A stretch of DNA of 64,000 nt. Source: Sycobia sp. Sy_11 (taxonomy: Eukaryota; Arthropoda; Insecta; Hymenoptera; Epichrysomallidae). The DNA lies in NCBI GenBank assembly GCA_018907035.1, contig JACCIC010000036.1, positions 3,549,001 through 3,613,000 on the forward strand, given 5' to 3'. Positions within the stretch are counted from its first letter, which is position 1. Each line of letters opens with the position of its first letter. This document shows positions 28,391 to 39,297 of this stretch, one piece after another. Under the pieces are notes generated by a model. The model was given only the letters and a program-made list of their open reading frames with translations. It was not told where the DNA came from and did not search any database. A program made the translations under genes and the position numbers.

Positions 28391-28669
28391 TCTTATTATC
28401 TTAAGATTCATTTTCTATCAATAATTACTATAAATCATAATCTATAACTAATGGAACACTCTGAAGTTCATATGATTGTCGATCAAAAAATACTTTTTCA
28501 CAATAAAGTCTTTTTTAAAAAATCTGTGTAAATATGAAATTTAAACGAAAATTATTGAGACAGAAGTTAAAAATAGAAAATCATGTATAATGATAATATG
28601 TTTACTTATAAAAAACTTTAATTGTTCATACAAAATTGGAAAAATAAATTTATAAAAGAATTGTACAAC

Positions 28670-29800
28670 ACAGCACGCCTACTTGAAAGGCAAATCTGTA
28701 AAAAATGCGCTATATGAAGTAGTAGGGACGATAGAGAAACGCCTCTGAGACAAGGAGTACACCTTAGGGGCATTCCTTGACATAGAAGGCGCTTTCAATT
28801 ACGTCCGTACAGAATCAATAAACAATGCATTAGAGACGATTGGATCTGAACAACTGACTAAAGACTGAGTGATGGAAATCCTGAGAAACAGAACGACCAA
28901 CTAAGACATGGGAGACATCTCGATAAAGAAAAGAACCAGTAGGTGTACGACGCAGGAAGGAGTCATTACACCTCGTCTGTGGCTCATAGTGATCAAGAAA
29001 ATCCGAAAACCCCCTAGTAAATAAGAGAATAAAAGTAATTGCGTACGCAGATGACGTGGTGATACTGATCACGAGAAAAGGCCTAACTACGATAAAAAAC
29101 ATCACAGAATCAGTACTAAGAAGATATCCGAATGGGCAAGATAAAATGGACTGAGTACGAACCCGGATAAAACGGAACTAGTCCTCTTCGCTAAGAAATA
29201 TAAGATCCCCGAGATACAACCGCCGAGACTGGCAGGACGAGTATTAACATTTGCCAAACAAACACGATACGTTGGAGTAGTTCTAGACTGCAAATTATCC
29301 TCGAAAAGTAATGTGGAGGAAAGAATGAAAAAAGGTATAAATGCGTTCTATACTTGTAGCAAAATGTTTGGAAAAAGATGGGGATTACAGCAATATATTA
29401 TCCCCTGGATATGCACGGCCATAATCACCATAACAGACCCATAATCACCTATGAAGCCTCTATATGATGGAAAGCCATGCATAAAGTGGTAAACAGAAAG
29501 ATGTTAGCAAAGGTACAAAGAATTGCGACCTTAGGGATAACCGAAGTCACAAGGAGTGCACCAAAAGCAGCTCTAGAAGTGATGCTGAACTTACAGCCTA
29601 TAAATCAACACATTAAAAGGAGCTCTAAGACTCGGAGAATCGAATTTATGGAAACAGGCCAACTGGGCATACAAGGATTTTGCAAGAAATGGAGAAGATG
29701 AACAGGGACCTGTTAAATGAGCTGAAATAACCCCACACTAGACCTCCAGATGGATATAGAAATAGAGATACTGCCAAAGTAGGACTGGGTAAATAACTCC
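28670..29800 (+). pseudogene. LINE reverse transcriptase relic (jockey/R1-like superfamily)
   Basis: Plus-strand frames give, in order, HAYLKGKSVKNALYEVVGTI, LGAFLDIEGAFNYV, IKKRT..TTQEGVITPRLW, a frame-shifted YADDVV-like box (GCGTACGCAGATGACGTGGT at 29041-29060), NPDKTELVLFAKKYKIP, and RYVGVVLDCKLSSKSNVEERM. These are successive RT motifs through the thumb. Multiple stops and frameshifts make it inactive. The 5' part and clear ends are absent. Confidence 0.85.
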
Positions 29801-30600
29801 AAGATAAGGTATGATTCGAATCTGGCTAAGGTTCTGATGAGTATCTAAGTGTTTACGCGATAAGGTACGGGCATCGCTTCTGACAGGATTCAATATTTTT
29901 GGCCCCTGCGCTTCGATCTTGGAAACGAATTTTGCAAGGTAAATTCGTTATAGGGTCATAAACAAAATTCGCGTCGCGAGTATCGGTTACCTAACCTTAT
30001 GCCTCCTAGTGCACGAGAATGTAGTCGAAAAATGAGTAATTAAAAGTCGACAATTACATAGTAATAAATATATGAGCGAATATGGAGGAGGGGAATTAAT
30101 ATATTAAATGAAAACAATCAGGATTCCCATTGACAACTTGACTAATATATCTCACATATACACACTGAATAATATACCGACTACGGCATGCCTGATACGA
30201 AATACATTACACGGCGTCAGTCGCCCTTATTCACATTTCGGCGTCACTCGTCACAATACAATCGTAACGGCTTCGCCTGCCTTCGATTAGCTTCTCATCC
30301 ATCCGCACGATTCGGTGACTCAAACCCTATTGTTATATGTAATAGATTCCGAAACAAATTTACAAAACCAGCATTTTTATGGATTTTTTATAATTTAATC
30401 TATGAAAATTCAAAATATGTACAAAGCCATTATGATATTTTCAATCAGCAACCCAAAATAAATAAATACATAAATTTTGAGCAAAAGCAGGTGAGCACAA
30501 TAATTACAAGTACAACGATAGATGCATAAGATACTCATTAGAAGTGTTCGGAGATTGAGACTTCTCATCGTTTTGAATATATATATAATTATACGGGCTC
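29801..30600. other. Intergenic stretch left of the tRNA synthetase gene
   Basis: Mostly AT-rich, with moderately GC-richer patches at 29860-30000 and 30180-30320. No supported gene. It could hold control sequences or an upstream exon, but nothing shows this. Confidence 0.45.
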
Positions 30601-30788
30601 CATTTCTCAAAAATTATAATAAGTTATATCCCTGAAAGGTCGGTAGTGCAGAACATTCTGTTTAGTTCTACAAACCACCGTAATGAATTTATCTAGTAAT
30701 CGCTGCAATCGATTCGGACTCCTTCAAAGGTTGCAGCACTCACATATGGCGTGTACGTTCGTGCGAGCATGTGTGGGGCGTGGATGTT

Positions 30789-30800
30789 TGCGCATGCGTG
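30789..30800. promoter_or_regulatory. NRF-1-like site upstream of the tRNA synthetase
   Basis: TGCGCATGCGTG differs from the NRF-1 consensus at one position and lies about 100 bp upstream of the start codon. That is the usual place for this site in housekeeping promoters. Confidence 0.45.
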
Positions 30801-30896
30801 TAAAAAAATGTGAAATCATAAGATTATATAGATACATTTATAAATAAGATCTCTGTAAAACTTGTTTGTAGATTTTGTTTAAGATTACATTAAAAT

Positions 30897-32462
30897 ATGG
30901 CAGAAATTAAGCAAGTTACTGAAAAAATTGAAAATTTTACCATTCATGAAAATAGTACATTAAAATTCACAGATGACGAAAAAACAGATGATGTTGTTAC
31001 ACCCTGGAATGTGGAAAGCCAGAGTGATACTGGAGTTGATTACGATAAACTTATAAGTAATAATAATTTAAAATTATGTATTGATTATTTAGATGTATTA
31101 TGCAATTGCTATTGATATAACTAATGGTTTTTTGTGTTTTTTAAGAATATAATTTTAATTCACTTATTATTGTATAGAAATTTTATGTATAGATATATAT
31201 ATATATATATATATATATTTATTTATTTATTTAATGTATTTATATTATTTTATTTGTGATAGAACGCTTCGGTAGTTCTAAGATTGATGATGATTTGTTG
31301 AATCGATTTGAAAGAATTACTGGACATAAACCTCATCACTTTCTTCGAAGAGGAATTTTTTTCTCGCACAGAGATATTCATGCTATATTAAATTTATATG
31401 AACAAGGAAAATCATTTTACCTATATACAGGTAGAGGTCCTAGTTCTGAGTCAATGCATCTAGGTCACCTCATACCTTTCATCTTTTGTAAATGGTTACA
31501 AGATGTATTTGATGTACCTCTTGTAATACAACTAACAGATGATGAAAAAGCCATATGGAAAAATTTGAAAATTGAAGATGCGATAAAATTAGCATATACT
31601 AATGCTAAGGATATTATAGCCTGTGGTTTTAAATTAGAAAAGACATTTATTTTTTCAAACTTAGAACATATTGGATCAAATCCTGCATTTTATCAAAATA
31701 TGATCAGAATACAAAAATGTATTACATTTAATCAAGTTAAAGGAATTTTTGGATTTGGTGATAGTGATCCAATAGCAAAAATTTGTTTTCCACCTACGCA
31801 AGCTGCACCTGCATTATCTAGTACCTTTCCTTTTATTTTTAAAAATGCCATAGTGCCATGTCTTATTCCATGCGCTATAGATCAAGATCCATACTTTAGA
31901 ATGACAAGAGATGTAGCACCAAGAATTAATCACCCAAAACCTGCACTGCTACATTCGGTATTCTTTCCTGCATTACAAGGTTCTAAAACAAAAATGTCTG
32001 CAAGCGATAATAATTCTGCAATATTTCTTACTGATGCACCAAAACAGATCAAAAATAAGATTAACAAACATGCATTTTCTGGAGGTCAAGCCACTATTGA
32101 GGATCATAGAAGATTAGGAGGAAATTGTGATATTGATATATCTTATCAATGGTTAAGATTCTTTTTAGAAGATGATGAAAAATTGGAACAAATTAAAAAA
32201 GTAAGTTTAAAAATTTAAATAATATTTAATCTAGTTAACATTTCAATGTTAATATAAATTATTATATCAATCCAATATTTTCTCTAAAATTTTTTAGAAG
32301 TATACTAGTGGGGAGATGCTTACAGGGGAACTTAAAAAAGAATTAATAGAGGTAATAACAGAAATAGTTGCTTCACATCAAAAGGCAAGAAATAACATAA
32401 CAGATGATATAATAAAAGAATATATGAAACCTCGAAATCTTGGATTCTCAATTAATAGCTAA
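30897..32462 (+). CDS. WARS1: Tryptophan--tRNA ligase, cytoplasmic (3 exons)
   Basis: Charges tRNA-Trp with tryptophan in the cytosol (class Ic synthetase). The coding exons are 30897-31056, 31263-32200 and 32298-32462, with GT-AG introns. The join is in frame and gives 420 residues. The class I signature HLGH is at residues 119-122 (context [17 protein letters not shown]) and KMSAS at 297-301. The eukaryotic N-terminal patch DYDKLIKRFGSSKI is formed across the first splice junction, which confirms it. The C-terminus [16 protein letters not shown] is complete. No WHEP domain is seen upstream, so this is the short form. AATAAA signals lie at 32461-32466 (overlapping the stop) and 32497-32502. 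A TA tract (31193-31218) occupies intron 1. Confidence 0.97.
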
Positions 32463-32502
32463 TAAAAACTTTTTACAATTATAACATAATATGTATAATA
32501 AA

Positions 32503-33653
32503 GCAGCAGGTCTGCCTTTTTCATTGTTATATATTTCATTATGGTGATCTATACATCATTTTTTTCTGTCATTTATTTTTCTTATTAAGAATAGAGTATA
32601 AGCTTATAATTAAACAACTTAAAAAAACATGTATATAATTAAAATTTAAAGAAGTAAATGGATTTTCAGGATTTTTATAAATAAAAGCAATATTTATAAT
32701 TATAAAATAGCATATTTTAGTTTTATTGGCAAATTATGTTAGATTTGATCAGATAGAAATTTATAAATTTTTAATTAAAATTTTTGTTAAATAACATCTA
32801 AAGCTTAATCAGATTACAAAAGAATGTACAGAGCATTAGAATAATAGTATTATGACATGTAACTTGATGATGCCAGACACTAAAAAGTAGAATGTGTGCA
32901 AAATTTATAGATAAAACTAATTTCATTAAATAACCATAAATCAACTGTACTCTTGCATGATAACATTGTTTTTTATATAATTTGTAAACCTATAATTTAA
33001 TGTTAACTTTTACATTCACAAACTGGATACCTTTTGTGTGACATGCCTCTTATGATAAAATAGCATATTTTTATTCTTGAAAGAATAAAGGTTTTATTGC
33101 TTAATGATTTAAAAATCCATAAGTTTCAGTTTTTATAAAAATAATAAATATTGATCAGCATATTAATAAAAAAAAAGTTTAAGCTTCATTAGGTTCTTGA
33201 CAATATTATATGAAATGAACATTAAAAGAAATAAAATAGCAGAGTTCATAAATCAATTTAAAATATTTTGAAGAAAAATTTTAAAGTTATTTAAAATATT
33301 TCTAAAAGCTTGAATTGATACAAATTAAAAGAATAATCAATGTCTTGGTGAAGTAACGAATCTGTATTTTGCTTGAGCGATCAACAAAACAGCACTAACC
33401 AGTAACCACGCCGTATTTATACGGATGGTCAATCACGTAGTTCTAGTGACTTCGTTTTTTACTTTGCAAATCTTTTACACAATGTCATGAACAGAAAATG
33501 GTTATCGCCTCAAATCTGTTGAGACGATAACTAAATAATAAATTTAATGTGAAAAAGAATCCGGAAACAAATTTACTTTTTCAGTTTTTGTCGTCAATTA
33601 TTTAGAGAACATTATTTAGAGAGAAAAAACATTTTAAAAAATTCTTCAGATTA
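32503..33653. other. AT-rich intergenic stretch
   Basis: Nothing recognisable was seen. Confidence 0.55.
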
Positions 33654-33845
33654 TTCTACAAGTGGGAAAACAGAGATATGAATTAATCTATTTTTCTAAA
33701 TTAGGAAAAAACAGTTCAAAAAGTTTTGTCTTACGAATCGTCTGCTGCACACAGTCTAGTGCGTTTCAGATCTTACAAAGAAAACATTTATTGTGAATTA
33801 CATGTACATGTTGAGTATCTAATTCGAGTTTTCCCACTTGTAGAA
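33654..33845. mobile_element. 192-bp MITE with perfect 18-bp TIRs and TA duplication
   Basis: TTCTACAAGTGGGAAAAC (33654-33671) is perfectly inverted at the right end (33828-33845), and TA flanks both sides (33652-33653, 33846-33847). The interior is noncoding. TA duplication and short inverted ends indicate a non-autonomous Tc1/mariner-type element. Its ends do not match the two mariners further right. Confidence 0.8.
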
Positions 33846-35096
33846 TAAAATAATGAACCAAATAACATTTGTTTTATCGCTCTACATGCCACATATTTTG
33901 AGAAAACAGAAAAAGTAAATTGCTTTCACAATATAACCATAAATCCAATAAATAACTACAGTTGTCGGTAAAACAGACAGAAATATAGTTGCTGCGTTTT
34001 GAAAGAGATGGAGCAGCAAACCACGTTCAATATCGTACGAATTCAATCAAGTAAAGGGGACCCTGTGCTTTAAATTTTTACTATTATTTTAACTATTTTA
34101 TGTATATACGGGATTAAAAACTATTATGAATAAATATATGTATGTATACTCATTTACTTTATATGTTTTTGTATAAGTTTTAGGAAAAAAACTATATTAT
34201 TCTACATTTTCAGACGATCTTATATGCATACTACATCTATTAGCGCTCGATGTTTTGGACAAAAGTGCGTTCGTTATCATGGTTTCTTATTACAGGATCG
34301 AATTTCATTGCCTTGCCTTGTCGCGAGTAGTTGCCCGTAAAATGTAGCTGAAAATCTATTTAGAATACATGATTTTAATAGAAATAACGATTCTAGGCTC
34401 AATATTAAAACAAATCTTCAAAATAAACCACTGCAGTATGAATTGTCAAAATTCATTTAACATATTGTATGCTTTCAAACTATCAAAATAAGTCCCTCCT
34501 GTAGCTATACTCGAATTCTGTCAGTTTTGAGTGGTGCACTTTTTTGTGATGTGGTATGCACTTTTCAGTTTTCTGTGGTGCACTTCTTTTCGATAATATT
34601 TTCCGTTGGTAGTCACTTTTATTCAAATTTTATCAAATATATAATTCAATTTTTTAAAAAATTGTTCATTTATTAATTTATTTTATTGAAAAAATTTAAC
34701 TAATGTCGTAATATACCTATAACATTAATTATACCTACACAATTATTTATATTCCGATATACCATCTTATAATATTCCTTTATTAGCAAGAAAAATTTAT
34801 AATTATTTCAAAATTTATTGCGTTGTTATTATAACTTTTTGATATGCAGTTATCTTTTCAGTTATTTATAAACAATAGCGTTATTGAAATGAATGTAATT
34901 AAAAGTAGCTAGTAATTTCTACTGTCTAATATATTATATTATATTACAATCTGAGCGAGCTTTCGTTATTTAGTTTGAACTACCTTGTTGGAATAGTAAT
35001 AAATTTCTCTGATAAAGAATTTCATTACATACATGTAAATTTAGTTAGCCAATTTTTATATTAAAATGACTTCCAAAAACTTTTTAATAATAAATA
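33846..35096. other. AT-rich intergenic stretch
   Basis: No gene. A short motif GTGGTGCACTT recurs two or three times at about 34530-34600. Confidence 0.55.
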
Positions 35097-36379
35097 TCAG
35101 GTATGTGAATAAGTCTTTCCCGTTTTTTTTCAAATTTTGAGCCTTTATTGTGAAAAAATGGTTACAAATGAATTATTGAAAGTATTGGCCATCGCTAGCT
35201 ACAACTTTTTCCCATCTTTCTGGCAACATACGAATCCCGTTGCGAAAAAATTCGACCGGTTTGGCTTCTATCCAGTCATCCACCCATTTTTTGGCTTCCT
35301 CGTAGGAATGGAAGTGCTGGTCAGCCAGGCCATGCGTCATCGATCTGAAGAGATGGTAATCAGACGGAGCAACGTCTGGACTATACGGCGGGTGGGGTAG
35401 GACTTCCCATTTGAGCGTTTCTAAGTATGTTTTCACCGGCGGTGCAACATGTGGGCGAGCATTGTCATGTTGCAAAATAACTTTGTCGTGCCTGTCGGAG
35501 TATTGTGGCCGTTTTTCTCGCAGTGCGCGGCTCAAACGCATCAATTGTCGTCGATAGACCTCGCCTGTGATCCTTTCATTCGGTTTCAGAAGCTCATAGT
35601 AAACCACACCTAGCTGGTCCCACCATATACAGAGCATGAGCTTGGCGCCATGAATATTTGGCTTGGCCGTCGATGATGATGCATGGCCGGGTAGTCCCCA
35701 TGATTTTCTTCGCTTCGGATTATCGTAACGTATCCACTTTTCATCGCCAGTCACGATACGATGCAGAAAACCCTTTCTTTTATGTCGCTGAAGCAGCTGT
35801 TCGCAAGTGAAAAAACGCCGTTCGACGTCTCTCAGCTTCAGTTCGTACGGCACCCAATTTCCTTGCTTTTGGATCATTCCCATGGCTTTCAAACGCTTGG
35901 AAATGGTTGTTCGGTCAACTCCCAATGCTTCAGCAAGTTCTTCTTGCATTTGACAAGAATCTTCATCAAGCAAAGTCGCCAATTCTCGATCTTCAAAGAT
36001 TTGCGGCCGCCCGGAACGCTCCTTGTCTTCCACGTCGAAATCACCGCTTTTGAAGCGTCGAAACCATCCGCGAACACTTGAATCATCGACACAACCTTCT
36101 CCATAAGCCTCCTGAAGCAATCGATGCGTCTCGGCAGCAGATTTCTTCAAATTGAACCAATAAAGTGAAACTTCCCGCAAATGACGTCGACTCGGCTCAA
36201 ATTTCGACATTTTCACGATATCAAAAATTTATGATGCGAAAAAATTTTAACTAATGTGTTAGTATGGAATTGTTGACATATGAATAAGCTTTAATTATGA
36301 CATATGTAACCATTGAATACTCGCACAGTATTGGTGGCGCCATCTCTTACAAAAAACGGGAAAGACTTATTCACACTCC
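35097..36379 (-). mobile_element. Mariner (mauritiana type), apparently full length
   Basis: The element is flanked by TA on both sides (35095-35096 and 36380-36381). The inverted ends share GTGAATAAGTCTTTCCCGTT. One end starts TCAGGTAT and the other GGAGTGTG; the second copy at 45188-46471 has the same asymmetry. It is 1283 bp long and encodes one full-length transposase. The two copies are almost identical, which points to recent activity. Confidence 0.93.
35173..36210 (-). CDS. Mariner transposase, intact reading frame
   Basis: A cut-and-paste transposase acting as a dimer on the element's inverted ends, inserting at TA. It has 345 residues from MSKFEPS, the same length as Drosophila Mos1; an upstream in-frame ATG at 36216 would add two. 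N-terminal helix-turn-helix domains lie at about 1-55 and 75-110, and a WVPYEL linker at 119-124. The catalytic D,D34D triad is Asp156 (VTGDEKW), Asp249 (HDN) and Asp284 (APSD), the Mos1 spacing. The C-terminal LPERWEKVVASDGQYF is complete. No stop or frameshift was seen, so this copy may be functional. Confidence 0.93.
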   Translation of the reverse strand: MSKFEPSRRHLREVSLYWFNLKKSAAETHRLLQEAYGEGCVDDSSVRGWFRRFKSGDFDVEDKERSGRPQIFEDRELATLLDEDSCQMQEELAEALGVDRTTISKRLKAMGMIQKQGNWVPYELKLRDVERRFFTCEQLLQRHKRKGFLHRIVTGDEKWIRYDNPKRRKSWGLPGHASSSTAKPNIHGAKLMLCIWWDQLGVVYYELLKPNERITGEVYRRQLMRLSRALREKRPQYSDRHDKVILQHDNARPHVAPPVKTYLETLKWEVLPHPPYSPDVAPSDYHLFRSMTHGLADQHFHSYEEAKKWVDDWIEAKPVEFFRNGIRMLPERWEKVVASDGQYFQ

Positions 36380-36381
36380 TA

Positions 36382-36864
36382 ACACAATTTATAAATCTTA
36401 CATGTCTTTTATACAAACTTATTATTTTACTGAATTTAGAAAAATATTTTATATCCAGACAAAAAAAGATACAAAAAATCTATAGAATTATATTGTTAAT
36501 CTTTTCATATATACAGCATAAATATTCATATACCACAATAATATTTACACAAAATATTATTGTAAAATCTTCCGAAACAGAGTAGCATAAAATAAATTAT
36601 ACAACGCAATAAGTTCTTAAAATAATGTATCATTGAAACAAATGGCTAAGTACATTTTATGTGCATCCTTAGGAATAATAGCATAGTATACTTTATACAA
36701 ATATATGTAAAACTCTAAAAAAAAAAATAAATATATATTTTTAATTGAAATATAGCTTAATAAAGTAAGGAGATCATTTACAAATAGCCGAGTTTATTTC
36801 CACATCATTTTGTCCACGCGTGGGCTCATAAAAAAAATTTTAATTAACTGGAACTATCGATGTT
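36382..36864. other. AT-rich stretch between mariner and LTR element
   Basis: No gene or clear repeat. The missing 5' part of the first LTR of copy 1 would be expected here but is not recognisable. Confidence 0.5.
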
Positions 36865-37086
36865 TATACATTTGTATAATTTGTATAAGCATGTATACAC
36901 TATTATACGTGTGTACAATTACTGTACGCAGCACACTGGCTGCAAATATAATTGATACACTGTAAATAATAATCATTATGATTATTATTATTTATTACTA
37001 TTAATTATTATTATCATTAATATAATTATTATAACCCGGCGGCCCGAAATTAAACGAGCGGCGACGGAAATACTCGATTATTTTGC

Positions 37087-37095
37087 TATAAAAGG
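37087..37095 (+). promoter_or_regulatory. LTR TATA box
   Basis: TATAAAAGG, kept at the same place in all four LTR segments in the window (46536-46544 on +; 55821-55829 and 63722-63730 on -). Transcription should start about 30 bp downstream, which puts the stem-loop array inside the RNA. Confidence 0.75.
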
Positions 37096-37223
37096 GCCTG
37101 CAAAAGGCAAAATCGAGAGTTCGCCCGGTGAACCAACTGCCCCAAAGTTGATTCACACGAACTCTCCCTGGAGCTAAAAACTTATCCAGAGCTCAATAAA
37201 TTCCTACTTGAAAATCCTGTCCG

Positions 37224-37423
37224 AAATTATTAGCTTGATCTTTGTTGCGAGGCGCTCCTCAAAATACAGAAGGCTAATAATTTTACTGATCCTTAAGGAA
37301 ACGTGATCCTGGTTGCGAGGCGCTCCTCAAAAGACCAGCCGTTTACTTATCCCGACCAATCAATGTTCCCTTAACTCTTGATCCTAGTTGCGAGGCGCTC
37401 CTCAAAAGATCAGCGGAGTTAAG
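37224..37423 (+). repeat. Array of three stem-loop units in the LTR
   Basis: Each unit has an invariant core (GCGAGGCGCTCCTC, itself a GAGG/CCTC hairpin, followed by AAAAG), a middle stem (CTGGT/ACCAG type) and an outer stem specific to the unit. Outer arms are AAATTATTAGC/GCTAATAATTT (37224-37283), AAACG/CGTTT (37299-37344) and CTTAACTC/GAGTTAAG (37370-37423). The array lies between the TATA box and AATAAA (37662), hence in the R region at both RNA ends. The role is unknown. Confidence 0.85.
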
Positions 37424-37716
37424 CTTACCTTATTTCATCCTATTTAAATTCTACCTGTCACGTTTTGTAAGTTCCCCGCGTGGAAAATAACACCTGGTAT
37501 CCGTGCAGTACATAGCGCCGGATATTATACGCAACGCGGAGAATAACGCGAACTTAGTATAAGTAATTATATATATAGATCTAGCTGTAAATTACCTTTT
37601 ATTAATTATTTTGTTTCTAATTTATTTCTTTCAGAATCTTGTAGATAAAGGATTGGTTGAATAAAGCGAAAGGAAAATACCGCGTAGGCTATCCCGAGGG
37701 GTATAGGAACGTTACA

Positions 37717-37734
37717 TGGCGCCCGAACAGGGAC
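37717..37734 (+). promoter_or_regulatory. Primer-binding site for lysine tRNA
   Basis: TGGCGCCCGAACAGGGAC starts immediately after the LTR. It is complementary to the 3' end of animal tRNA-Lys (the isoacceptor also used by lentiviruses). It primes minus-strand cDNA synthesis. The identical site is present in copy 2. Confidence 0.93.
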
Positions 37735-38115
37735 TAGTTTAATAAATCCGTAAAATTTATATTTGAGTAAAATTTATTATTTCTGAAATTACGAAATAAT
37801 TTCTTTAAACGGAAATTTTAAAAATTATTATATAGAAATTGAATTTTTTCGATCTGTGTGAAAAGAGCTTAATGGCGTGTTGAGCGACTAGATGCTAAGG
37901 CGTGTTGAGCCGAAGCACGAAGTAACACAGATCGAAATTACAATAAAATTAACCGCTTTTAAAAAATAGAAAACTGAATTAATAGTTTTCTCGTAGATAA
38001 ACTGAAGTAATAGTTTTCTTATAAATAAAATAAAAAAAATTATTTTCTCCGTTCCAAAAACATTAAAAATATTACACAGTATATTTTTTTTGTATAAAAT
38101 TAAAATCTTGCTAAA

Positions 38116-39297
38116 ATGGCAAAACCGCGTGTAAGCTGGATCTATAAATTAACAAAAGACCAAATCGAATGAGAACTTGTTAAAAATAATTTACGTATGG
38201 ACGGTACAAAAGCGTATTTGCGACAAAGTTTAATCTCATATGTACGGGCTCAGCCGGAGCTCTTTTTCGACAAACCGGAAGACGAAAAAGACTTTAACGA
38301 AGATCTGAACCGAACTCAAGATCTAGAAGAAATTGAGGAAGAATTTCGTCAACTACGTCTGCAGCTCCTAAATCAACAAACAGCTGCATCAACATCCAGT
38401 CCAGTCGTGGCACACCCAGCTGCGAACACATCTTATGGCACGCCGTCTGCTACTGTGTACGTACATCAACCGTCGGCTGCACAAGAAATCGCAAAAGTAA
38501 TGGATCAAATGAGGAAATGGAACTGCCATTTCGATGGAAAAAACCTACATTCTTTCCTCGAAAGATCCATGAATTAAAAAGAGCATGCAACCTATCCGAC
38601 CAGCAAATTCTGAACGGATGTCCAGAATTATTGAGAGGTGATGCGCAGTTGTGGCATAGAAATTATGCCTCAAATTTTAAAACTTTCATAGAATTACAAG
38701 AAGGACTACGAAATTTTTATTTTCACCTAGTGAACGTCGAAATCTAGATCGACAGATGCATAACCGTGTACAGGAACCTAATGAGGATATACGTACGTTC
38801 GACAACTCACTAATCACACTAATGAGACGTCGAGGAGGTTTTACAGAAGAACAAAAAAAAACCGAAACGATGTACTACAATATGCTCACCGAATGTCGAT
38901 TACATATTCGACGTGATGACGTCACGTCTACATCAGATATCGAAAAACACGTAGAAGAATATCTGGAAACTAAAAAACAGTGTGCGAAACAGAAAATTTC
39001 GAAACATCATATATTTACACCAGAATATAAAGTGAAAAAGCCTGGAATTCGTGTACATAATTTTAACAATAAAATGGCTACAGTGTACGCCGAAATAAGT
39101 GTTGCTGGAGGTGCAAACGGACGGGACACGACCGCTTCAAGTGCACAAATCAACAAAAAATCTTTTGTTCATATTGCGGTCGCGATAATGTGTATACCCG
39201 TGACTGCAAGTGCCACACGTCGGGAAAAACCAGGAGGGCCGAGCCCACATCGAACCCAGCTCGGCCCATCAACAAGAATTAGCAATAGAAATAGATA
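38116..39297 (+). pseudogene. gag of copy 1, broken
   Basis: It starts MAKPRVSWIYKLTK, like the intact gag of copy 2. A CGA-to-TGA stop occurs near 38168, a one-base deletion near 38570, another frameshift near 38720, and disruption of the zinc-knuckle region near 39110. The remaining fragments keep the capsid-like region (NEDIRTF..LITLMRRRGG). Confidence 0.9.
39222..39267 (+). promoter_or_regulatory. gag-pol -1 frameshift signal (copy 1)
   Basis: GGGAAAA slippery heptamer (39222-39228), seven-base spacer, and a perfect 9-bp stem GGGCCGAGC (39236-39244) / GCTCGGCCC (39259-39267) around a 14-base loop. The stem is unchanged in copy 2 although the loop differs. Confidence 0.7.

Larger units (their letters stand above)
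36865..37716 (+). repeat. 5' LTR of copy 1, lacking its upstream part
   Basis: It aligns with the 3' LTR from the GTATAAGCATGTATACAC block onward and ends GTTACA directly before the primer site. About 700 bp present at the start of the 3' LTR are missing, and about 90 bp near the 3' end (R/U5) are deleted relative to the 3' LTR. The left boundary is approximate. Confidence 0.8.

Noticed and set aside
30108..30529. Upstream ORFs as an extra 5' coding exon of the tRNA synthetase
   Set aside because: No similarity to the WHEP or other N-terminal domains and no clear splice path to 30897.
37224..37423. CRISPR-like array (repeat plus variable spacer)
   Set aside because: Only three or four units, in eukaryotic LTRs; the variable parts are complementary arms, not spacers.
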